Assembly: GCF_039523175.1 (NCBI RefSeq)
Contig: NZ_BAAAEU010000024.1
Coordinates: 434,001 to 498,000 of the forward strand
Length of the DNA stretch: 64,000 nt
Origin: Dokdonella_A soli
Lineage (GTDB): Bacteria > Pseudomonadota > Gammaproteobacteria > Xanthomonadales > Rhodanobacteraceae
Direction: 5' to 3'
Below are positions 17,421-26,500 of the stretch, one piece after another. Made by a program: the position numbers and the translations under genes. The notes under the pieces were generated by a model. That model was not told where the DNA came from. It saw only the letters and a list, made by a program, of their open reading frames with translations, and ran no database searches. Within the stretch, counting starts at the first letter, position 1. Each line of letters opens with the position of its first letter.

Positions 17421-17544
17421 GTAGGCACAGCTTCAGCCGCGATGCTCCGAGGATCAATGCAATTCGTGGCAGAAAAGCATCGCGGCTGAAGCCGCTCCTA
17501 CAGGCGCGATGCTCCTTCAGCGCATCGGCTGAAGCCGCTCCCGC
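17421..17544. repeat. REP-type palindrome cluster
   Basis: Two facing copies of a unit with CTTCAGCCGCGATGCT (17421-17446 and, inverted, 17476-17501), followed by a third divergent copy (GCATCGGCTGAAGCCGCTCC, 17522-17541). The core GCGGCTGAAGCCGCTCCTAC is a familiar Xanthomonadales repetitive extragenic palindrome. With the preceding inverted repeat it fills the 337-base gap 17211-17547; no gene is seen there. Confidence 0.8.
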
Positions 17545-17547
17545 GCC

Positions 17548-19569
17548 TCAGCCGATCAATCCCTGCTCGCGGACGCGATGGATCTCGTCGCGCAGGCGCG
17601 CGGCGTCCTCGAACTCGAGGTCCTGCGCGTGCTTGTACATCTGCGCCTCGAGCTGGCGAATCTTCGCGGCGATCTGTTCCGGCGTCAGCAAGTGGTAGTC
17701 CGGTGCGGTTTCGGCGACCTTGCGCGCGCCACCGCGGCCGCGCGTCGGTTCCGATGCTGCATCGAAGCGCGCGCCTTCCATGATGTCGGTGATCTTGCGC
17801 ACGATCGACTTTGGCGTGATCCCGTGCTCCTCGTTGTATTCGACCTGCTTGGCGCGACGGCGGTCGGTCTCGTCGATCGCGGCCTGCATCGAGCGCGTGA
17901 TGCGATCGGCGTACAGGATCGCGGTGCCACGCAGGTTGCGCGCGGAGCGACCGATGGTCTGGATCAGCGAGCCGGTCGAGCGCAGGAAGCCTTCCTTGTC
18001 CGCATCCAGGATCGCGACCAGCGAGACCTCCGGCATGTCCAGGCCCTCGCGCAACAGGTTGATGCCGACCAGCACGTCGAACTTGCCGAGGCGCAGATCC
18101 CGGATGATCTCGACCCGCTCGACCGTCTCGATGTCCGAGTGCAGATAGCGCACGCGGATGCCGTGCTCCGCCAGATAGTCGGTCAGGTTCTCGGCCATGC
18201 GCTTGGTCAGCGTGGTGACCAGCACGCGGTCGCCCAGCGCGATGCGCGCATTCGCCTCGGAGAGCAGATCGTCGACCTGGGTGCGCGCCGGGCGCACCTC
18301 GACGACCGGATCGATCAGGCCGGTCGGGCGCACCACGAGTTCGGTGATATTGCCCTGCGACTTGCCGATCTCGTACGGTCCTGGCGTGGCCGACACGAAT
18401 ACCGAGCGTGGCGCGCGCTGTTCCCACTCATCGAACTTCAACGGGCGGTTGTCCAGCGCGGATGGCAGGCGGAAGCCGAACTCGACCAGGGTCTCCTTGC
18501 GCGAACGGTCGCCCTTGTACATCGCACCGAGCTGCGGAATCGTCACGTGCGATTCGTCCACGACCAGCAGCGCGTCCGGCGGCAGGTAGTCGAACAGCGT
18601 CGGCGGCGGCTCGCCGGGCTGGCGCCGGGTCAGGTGCCGCGAGTAGTTCTCGATGCCGTTGCAGTAGCCGACCTCGGCCATCATCTCGACATCGAAGCGC
18701 GTGCGCTGCTCCAGGCGCTGCGCCTCGACCAGCTTGTTCGCCTTGTATAGATACTCGAGGCGGTCCTTGAGCTCCAGCTTGATCGTCTCGATCGCGTTCA
18801 GCACGCTCTGCCGCGTGGTCGCGTAGTGCGTCTTGGGATAGACCGTGAAGCGCGGGACCTTGCGCAAGGTCGCGCCGGTCAGCGGGTCGAACAGCGAAAG
18901 ATTCTCGACGTCGCCGTCGAACAGCTCGATGCGCAGCGCCTCGGTCTCCGACTCGGCCGGAAACACGTCGATGACCTCGCCGCGCACCCGGTAGCTGCCG
19001 CGACGCAACTCCATGTCGCCGCGCGTGTACTGCAACTCGGTCAGGTGCCGGATCAGCTGGCGCTGGTCCATGTGCTCGCCGCGCGACAGGATCAGTCGCA
19101 TCGACAGGTAATCCTGCGGATCGCCGAGGCCGTAGATCGCCGATACCGTCGCCACGATCAAGGCGTCCGAGCGCGACAGCAGCGCCTTGGTCGCCGCCAG
19201 GCGCATCTGCTCGATGTGCTCGTTGATCGAGGCGTCCTTCTCGATATAGGTGTCGCTGCCCGGCACGTACGCCTCGGGCTGGTAGTAGTCGTAGTAGCTG
19301 ACGAAATATTCGACCGCGTTGTGCGGGAAGAACTCCTTGAACTCGCCGTAGAGCTGCGCCGCGAGCGTCTTGTTCGGCGCCATCACGATGGTCGGCTTCT
19401 GGATGCGCTCGACCACGTTCGCGATCGTGAAGGTCTTGCCCGAGCCGGTCACGCCGAGCAGGGTCTGCTGGGCGAGTCCGGCCTCGAAACCATTGGTTAG
19501 GCGCTCGATTGCGGCCGGCTGGTCGCCGGACGGCTTGAACGGGGATACGAGCTGGAAACGGTCGGACAT
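17548..19569 (-). CDS. uvrB: Excinuclease ABC subunit B
   Basis: A 673-residue helicase-like subunit of UvrABC nucleotide excision repair, which verifies damage and positions the UvrC incisions. Walker A GVTGSGKT is near residue 40, the DNA-gripping beta hairpin region is around YYDYYQPEAYVPGSDTYIEK, a DESH motif follows, then helicase motifs V/VI (GLDMPEV, QTIGRSARN). It ends with a UVR domain that binds UvrC. The ATG at 19569 (MSDRFQLVSPFKPSGDQ) is the family start. No LexA box was recognised upstream. Confidence 0.98.
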   Translation of the reverse strand: MSDRFQLVSPFKPSGDQPAAIERLTNGFEAGLAQQTLLGVTGSGKTFTIANVVERIQKPTIVMAPNKTLAAQLYGEFKEFFPHNAVEYFVSYYDYYQPEAYVPGSDTYIEKDASINEHIEQMRLAATKALLSRSDALIVATVSAIYGLGDPQDYLSMRLILSRGEHMDQRQLIRHLTELQYTRGDMELRRGSYRVRGEVIDVFPAESETEALRIELFDGDVENLSLFDPLTGATLRKVPRFTVYPKTHYATTRQSVLNAIETIKLELKDRLEYLYKANKLVEAQRLEQRTRFDVEMMAEVGYCNGIENYSRHLTRRQPGEPPPTLFDYLPPDALLVVDESHVTIPQLGAMYKGDRSRKETLVEFGFRLPSALDNRPLKFDEWEQRAPRSVFVSATPGPYEIGKSQGNITELVVRPTGLIDPVVEVRPARTQVDDLLSEANARIALGDRVLVTTLTKRMAENLTDYLAEHGIRVRYLHSDIETVERVEIIRDLRLGKFDVLVGINLLREGLDMPEVSLVAILDADKEGFLRSTGSLIQTIGRSARNLRGTAILYADRITRSMQAAIDETDRRRAKQVEYNEEHGITPKSIVRKITDIMEGARFDAASEPTRGRGGARKVAETAPDYHLLTPEQIAAKIRQLEAQMYKHAQDLEFEDAARLRDEIHRVREQGLIG

Positions 19570-19748
19570 CGATGACTCCATGCAAGCCGCCGATTATAGA
19601 GCGTGCCGCGCGGCGGCTTCGGACGAAGCCACACTGCACTTCTGGCACGCGCGTCGGCCAAATTCCTACAAGGCGAGACATCGTCCCGCCATCGTCCGCG
19701 GAAGCGCGAATTCCTAGCATGGCCTGGTCGTCAACCGGAGCCTTCGCC

Positions 19749-20306
19749 ATGCGCAAGAACGTCGCCCGCACCCGTGGATTCACGTTGATCGAACTCCTGA
19801 TGGGCATCGCGATCCTCGCGGTCCTGCTCGCGATCGCCGCACCGGCCTACGGCAAGCTGATCGGCCGCACGCGTGGCCAGACCGCGCGCAGCGCACTCGA
19901 CACCGCGTTGAACCAGGCGCGCCTGCTGGCGGTCGACCGCGGCGTTCATGTCGTCGTCTGCCCGAGCGAGGACGGTGAGCAGTGCAGTCGCACCACGCAA
20001 TGGCAGCATGGCTGGCTGGTGTTCACGGACCTCGATCACGACGGCGCCCGCTCGGCTGACGAGCCCATAATCAGCGTTATGCAGGCACAGCCGCCCGGCG
20101 TCGCGATCCTCAGCACGACAGGCCGCCTGCGCGTCGACTATCAGCCGGACGGCACCGTCTCCGGCACGAATCTCACGCTGACACTCTGCGACCGTGCCGC
20201 CGGCGCGGCCGCCGCAACTTCGCTGGTCATCAACCGGGCCGGCCGTATCCGCAGGGCCACTGCCAAACCGGACGCGGCCGCGGCCTGCCTGCGCACCGCG
20301 GGGTGA
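19749..20306 (+). CDS. GspH/FimT-family pseudopilin
   Basis: A 185-residue minor pilin of type IV pilus or type II secretion systems. The type III leader MRKNVARTRG is followed by FTLIELLMGIAILAVLLAIA, so prepilin peptidase should cut after G10 and methylate F. The remainder is a GspH-like domain (RLLAVDRGVHVVVCPSEDG, LTLCDRAAG, VINRAGRIRR). It is an isolated gene; other pilus genes are not in the window. The ATG at 19749 is supported by the leader length. Confidence 0.88.
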   Translation: MRKNVARTRGFTLIELLMGIAILAVLLAIAAPAYGKLIGRTRGQTARSALDTALNQARLLAVDRGVHVVVCPSEDGEQCSRTTQWQHGWLVFTDLDHDGARSADEPIISVMQAQPPGVAILSTTGRLRVDYQPDGTVSGTNLTLTLCDRAAGAAAATSLVINRAGRIRRATAKPDAAAACLRTAG

Positions 20307-20309
20307 GGC

Positions 20310-20338
20310 TTGACGTAGGCGGCCGACGAAAAGACAAT
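20310..20338 (+). promoter_or_regulatory. Promoter of tRNA-Asn
   Basis: TTGACG (20310-20315), 17-base spacer, GACAAT (20333-20338), placing the start a few bases before the tRNA 5' end at 20348. Confidence 0.6.
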
Positions 20339-20347
20339 ACGCGGCTC

Positions 20348-20424
20348 GCCCGAATAGCTCAGCTGGTTAGAGCACTTGACTGTTAATCAGGGGGTCGTTG
20401 GTTCGAGTCCAACTTCGGGCGCCA
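20348..20424 (+). tRNA. tRNA-Asn (anticodon GTT), prophage integration target
   Basis: A 77-base cloverleaf: acceptor GCCCGAA/TTCGGGC, anticodon loop CTGTTAA with GTT, T-loop GGTTCGAGTCC, discriminator G, CCA encoded. Phage genes start 68 bases beyond its 3' end, so the 3' half is the likely attachment core. The duplicate expected at the other prophage end is outside the window. Confidence 0.96.
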
Positions 20425-20515
20425 TCTTTTCAAGCACTTGCGCATACTCAGCCGGTGAAATTTCCCGGCCACGTACAATCCCACGTACAAATCAGGGGGC
20501 CGGCGACGCCCCTGA
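20425..20515. other. Left prophage junction with 12-bp tandem repeat and hairpin
   Basis: Between tRNA-Asn and the last phage gene are two adjacent near-identical 12-mers (GCCACGTACAAT, CCCACGTACAAA; 20468-20491), which could be integrase arm sites. They are followed by the stem ATCAGGGG.../...CCCCTGAT (20491-20515), which overlaps the stop of the giant phage gene and could end phage transcription before the tRNA. There is no integrase gene at this side. Confidence 0.45.
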
Positions 20516-23500
20516 TCGCACCTGCTGCAGGTGCTGGCGAACACCCTGGCGCTCATCTTCCGGCAACTGGTCGATCGCGTGCGCGGTGTTCTTGATGTGC
20601 TCCGCGAGCTGATACTTCTGCCGTTCCGCTGGCGTCGCCTGATCGTACGCGCGCAGCTTGTCCTCGAGCGAGAGCCGCTGGAACTTGGTCACGTACGGAT
20701 CCTTGCGCGCGCCCTTGCGCGCCTGCGTGATATCCGCGGCTGACATGTCTGTCGTATCCGGCTGCTTGCCGGCGCGCAAGGCGTCCTCGGCCGCGTAGAC
20801 GCGTTGCAGACGATCGGACTCTTCCGGAGTCCGCGCACCACTGGGCATCTTGTCGTGCGCCTTGTCGCTGACGAATGCCTGGAACGTGGACCGGTTGATA
20901 TCGCTCGGCGCGGGCGTGATGCCAACGAACGGCAGCGCCTGCTGCGCGAGGCCGCCACCCGCCTGTTCGATATGGGCCCGGTTCTGGAACGCGTACGGCT
21001 CGACGCTGCGACCGAGATAGTCGGCCACCTGCCCGGCCGCCTTGGTCCACGGATCATCCGGATTGACGATCTCGGTGCCGTAGAAGTCCTTGTTGTTCAG
21101 GAGTTCGGCGATCATCGAGAACGACGGGTGCAGCTTGTGTTCGATGGTCGTGACCGGATGCGTGGCGAACCCGAACTCATCCTTCACGTACGACGGGAAA
21201 CTGATGCGCTCCTCGGAGCCGTCGGGATTCTGCCGGCCCGTCTTCGGGAAGAAGTAGTCCTTGAGTTCGGCCGGTGCCTGACCGGTCAACAGGTACTGCG
21301 TGGCCGCACCCAGCGCGCCGATGCCGGCGTTCAGCGCGATCAGGTAGGACAGCCGTCCGGTGACGCGCGCCATCGTGGCATCGGTGATCGTACCGGCCTT
21401 GTCCAGCGGCGCAACCAGCTTCTCCGGATCGAACAGGCGCTGGGCATCCTTGAGGCCGCCGAAGATCACGTTGCCCGTACCCACGTTCCAGCCGACCGAC
21501 TGGATCGACGCCTGCGCGATGTCCTTGACCGTGCGGTTCCAGAATAGGTTGTCGTACGCCATCTGGCCGAGACGGTCATCGACCTGGTCGACCACCTTGC
21601 CCATGATCTGACGCAGCGCGTCCGGGTTCATCGCCTGCACGATGCCGGCGTAGTCGCCCTTCTGCTTGCCGAGCTGCTGCGCCACGCGATCGAGCTCGAA
21701 CTTCGCCAACAGCGCGCGCGCGGCCATCTTCTGCGCCGGCACCAGGTAGTGCGCGATCGGCCGCATGGCGCCTTCCAGAAGGCCGGGCAGCGCATTCAGC
21801 GCCGTGCCCTTCATGTCGCCCATGCGGATCGATTTGCGCAACGTGTCCCACGAATTATTGATGTCGGTTGCGTGCATGCGCCCGCGCGCGCCGCCTTGCT
21901 GCAGGGCTGACAGGATTGCCGCGGTGTTCGGGTCCGCTGCCGCTTCGCCATAGAACTGCTTGAGCAGCTTCATGCCTTCGATCGGCGAATGGATCGGCGA
22001 TACGATGGCCTTGCCGAGCATGCCGAGCGCGCCACCCACGTCGCCTTCGAGCGCCTTGCGCATGGCGACATCAAGATGCGACACCAGTGTGTCCGTTGTC
22101 GTGAAGCCCGCATGGAATGCGGAGAGTCCGAGTCGCGCGGACAGCAGCAGATTTTGTGCGTAGCGGAAGTTGCGCCATGCCCCGAACTGCTGCAGGCCGG
22201 GCGCGAGGTAGTTGTTGATGTCCTTCGCGATCAGCGTCGGCACGGCATAGGAGCCCTGCAGGCCGCCGGCGATCTGGAACGCAGGATCGTCGACGCGCGC
22301 GAACCCTTCCGGCGGCCGCTCGCCAGCGGCCAGCTTCAGCGACCAATGACGGTCCTGCAGTTCCTTGCTGAACTCGCGCATCGCGATGAACTTGTCCATC
22401 TGGTCGAGCTTGGCCAGCGCCAGGTCGACCGGGTTCGTCGAGATCGGTTTCAGACCGCTGTCCATGCCTTCGGCGATCGTGCCCCAGTAGCGTTGCTTCA
22501 GGAACGCCTTGTTGCCCTCCAGCGGCCGTTTCGCGGCGACGGAGGCATAGAACGACTTCGCCTTGGTCGGGTCTTCCCACAGGTGCGGGAAGTAGTTCTG
22601 GATGACGTGCTCGAGCGCGCCCGGCGCGAGGTCACGAATCTTCGCGATGCGCTGATTGAACGCCTGCTGCATGTCGTTGAAGAATGCCCGGGCATCCGGA
22701 TCCTTGACCTCGCGCCCGGTCTCCCACTCGTTGATGCTGCGCAGGTTATCGGTTTCTGGCTGCTTGTCGAATCCTTCGCGCGCCGAATCGAACGCCGCGC
22801 TGGCGGTGCCGCGGTCGCGCTCCAGTTTCGCCCACATATTGCGCAGGCCACCACGGCCGATGTCGCGCTGGCGCAGCGCTTCGGTGGTCGCGGCCTTGAT
22901 CGCCTCGCGGTCCTGACCGGACAAGCGATCGCGGTACTGCGCCTTTGATTCACCCGGGGCTCGTGGTGACGCCGGTTCCGCGGCCTTTTCCCGCGGCTGA
23001 TCCTCGACCGGCATCTCGTCGGCGGTGGCGGCACGGGAGAACTTCGGCGAACTATCCAATGCAGCGTTCCGCTGATCACGGCGGAAGTTGCGAAGGTCAT
23101 CCGAAGTGCGTAGAGTTTGTTCCTGAGGCTCTTGGCTTCCTGGTTCCACGGTGCGATTCAGCGCATCGTCTGATCCCAGGAAACTAGGGGCCTTTTCTTT
23201 GTCTGCGTATCGCAGCCGGCCAGCGGCAACCTGATCCGCCGCCCATGTGTCACCTTCTTTTCCATAAGCGCTCGTCAGCACATGTACTTCCACATGTGCT
23301 TGCTTTCCATCTGGATGAATAGTGGCGACGATGGGATGCCCGTTCGCATCTTTCTGCGTCGTGACCACGACCAACGACTTGTCCTTGGTCGCGGAATCGA
23401 AGATGGCAACCGGCTCATCCAGCGTTTCTGGAAGACGTGCAATCTGCCGCTCCGTGAGCGCAGGTCGACTTCCGCCTTTGCCGGTCGCCAGTTTGAACAA

Positions 23501-26500
23501 TACGGACGGCGGCATTCGCATCGACAGGTCGCGCAGCCCCAGCATCCGCAGTACCGCAGGAGTACGGCCCATCTCTAGCATCTCGCCACGCGCATCGCCT
23601 GACGCAAGACGCTCTCGCACCTGATCAGCGAATGGTTTCTGCACGGCCCTTGAGAATCGGATATCCGGATTGTTGCTCTCGAACGTGCCGCGGTTCTCGC
23701 CAGCCGACTTGATCTGCTCCGGCTTGAACGCGATCCAGGTCTTGGCATCCTTGATGCGGATGCCGTCGTATCCTTCCCGCTCCAGCTTCGCGCGCAGTGC
23801 GCGCGCCTGCGCCGGATCGTCGATCGCATGCGCCTGTTCCAGCGTCATCGCATACGGCTTCTTGACAGCCAGATAGGCGTCGACCACGCGCTCATCTGCG
23901 GGACGGCCATCGGCCGCTTTCTCCGCGTAGCGATCGGCGAGCTTGCGATCCTCGGTGAAGAAGTGGCCAAGCGGTGTGGTGGAATGCTCCGTCGCCGTGC
24001 CGGCGTGTTGCGAATCGAACACGTGGAACTCTTCGCCGGTGCCGTGATAGACGACCTGCGGCTTGCCCTCACCGTCAACGACCTTGCTGGCGCCGAAGAA
24101 GCGCTGAAAGAACGGCGATTCGGTGCCCTTCTCGCGCCAGGCCTTGGCCGCCGCGGCGATGCGATCGGGCATGCGCGCCTCGGCACCGTTCAGGCCGGCT
24201 TCCTCAACGCGTGAGAACGCAGGCGCTTCGCTGACCGGCTTGGCCTCCGGCATAAGCGCCTGCTCGGGACGCTGCCCGGCGAACAGTTCGCCGTCGCCTT
24301 CGCGCATCGGCACGGCGCGCTGGCCGGCGCCCGTCAGTTCGGCATCCTTGGCGCGCACCGCCGCGTCGACGTGCTCGCGTGCGGTCGCGTCGCCGAACAA
24401 GTCGCCGCTAGCGCGGTCGCCTTTCGAGAACGCCATGCGCTGCACGAACGCGCGCCGCAGGTCCGCCGTCTTCTGGCCCTTGAGATAGGTGTCTGACTTG
24501 ACCAGCAGCTGCCGCAGGTCCGCCTCGCTGAGCTTCACGTCGAAGCCGATCGACCGCAGGAACTGCTTGACGGCCGTGACGATGCGATCCGACAGCGCGT
24601 TGCGCACGCCCCGCTCAGCCATGACCGCCACCGTCTCCGCGGCGCGCGTGGTGGGGTCCGCGTTCGGATAACGCTTGTCGACCTCGGCAAAGACCTTGCG
24701 CATCGCTTCCGACGCGTGGCCGCGCTCGCGCAGCGCGTTCACGTCCGCGACGAACTGACCCCACTTCTCCTTGCCGACGATGCGCTCGACGCCGTAGTGC
24801 CCGACCGCCTCATGCGCCAGCACCTGCAGCGCACGGGTCTTGTTCGGCAGCGCATCGGCGAACAGGTGGATCGTGCCGCGGTGCACGGCGCCTTCGATGT
24901 CGGTACCGAATCCCTCCGCATTGCGGATTTCTGCGGGTGCATCCGCGTGGCGCTGCCACACCTTGATGGGCGGTGCGTTGTCGCCCCACTTAGCACGAAC
25001 CTCGCGCGTCCAATTCTCGACGTCGACACGCGTGCTGCCGCTCGTCGTCCCGCCGTCGCGCTTGGCCGACACCAGCAGCGGCGATTCCTTCGCCTCCCGC
25101 AGTGCCTCGCCGTGCGCGATGGCATCGTGCATCGCTTCGGCATCGCGGTAGCCGAGTTCGCGCGCCAGCCGTTCGTCGTGCTCCTGCTCGCGCTGCATGT
25201 GCTCGATGCCGGCGATGCGGCCCTGCGTCTCCTGCCCGCGCTCGGTGTAGAACTTCTTGTCCTGATTGAGCGATGCCATCACACGGTCGACGGCGTCGTT
25301 GGCCTCGCTGCTCGGCACACCGTCAGCGCTGTCGGGGGGCAGAAACCCGCGCTCGACCATCGCCTCACGCAGCGCATCCGGCGTCATGCCGCCTTCTTTG
25401 CGGAACAGCGGTTTACCGAAGAAGCGCTGGTTCTGGGACTGCGCGCGTCGCGTGTTCCAGGCGTCTGCGCTGACGCCCTGCTTCTCGAACGCGGCGCGAT
25501 TCAGTCCGCCGTGCAGCGCCGCGAAGTCGAGCAGATCGTGCCAATGCTCGTTGAAGTGGCCGGGGCCGAAGGTGCGGCCGCGCTTGACCGGCAGCGGCGG
25601 CAGGCCGAAGGTTTCCGGATGTTCGCGCGGGTCGACGTCAAGCGGCAGCGCTCCGGATCGGCCGGTGTCGGCCGGCGACTCTACTGCTGCGGCGGCGGAA
25701 TCGTTCCCGGCGCCGGGTTGCCCGGCTTCGGCGCGCTCTGGCTGACGCGGTTCAGCATCGCCTGCACCTGGCTCGCTACCGGATCCGCGGTCGGCTGCGG
25801 CGCGGTCGTCTGCGGATCGGTCGGTGACGGCGCGGTCGCCTGCACCGCGCTCCGGTACGCCAGCTGGTCGTTCGCCAGATCCTGCATCAGTTTCTGCTGC
25901 AGCGCCTGCGGGTTGTCCTGCAGGTGACTCAGCCCCAGCCTCGCCAGTCGGTTCGGGGTGCTCATAGTCGCCTCCGTTCTTTCGGTACTCTACCAGACGA
26001 TCCGCAGCGCGAAACGTGTCCTTGAGCGGCGTGTTTGGCTCGATGCCCGCGACGCCGAAGTGAAAGCCGAAGCCGGGCGCGCGATCCGCCTTGGAGTGCG
26101 GAAGATCGGTCAGGCCCCGTTCCGCCGCCATCTCGGCCACGTCCTGCCGCGCCTGGTTCATCGCCTCGTGGATTGCGCTGGCGTCGGCGCCGCCCACCAC
26201 GAACCCCACCTCATCGCCGCCCTTCCGGACTGGCGTCACGGCGGCGCCGATGTCGGCGAGGCGCTGGTGCATGGATTCAGTCGCCGCACGGTAGACCTCG
26301 TCAGCCCCACTCGCGCCGAGTCGGTTGTTCAGCCCGGCGAGATTGGTCAGGTCCGCTTCAACGTAAGCAGCGGGCTTGCCCGTCTCAGCGGTCCACTGCT
26401 GCGCGCGCTCCGCGGCGGGGTCGAGCTGACTCGCCTCGTAGAAGCCCGTGGTGCGGTCGCGCGGGAGCGGTCGGTGGAGTTCGTCGCGGAGACTGCTGAC

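Noticed and set aside
15031..17489. Two long plus-strand frames opposite the kinase and response regulator
   Set aside because: Both mirror real genes with clear histidine-kinase and receiver motifs.
17373..17544. CRISPR array
   Set aside because: The repeats are inverted REP-type palindromes, few in number and without regular spacers; no cas genes are present.
20390..20491. Minus-strand reading ending VGLEPTTP through tRNA-Asn
   Set aside because: The GLEPTT ending arises from the tRNA T-arm; an in-frame stop just upstream leaves no gene.
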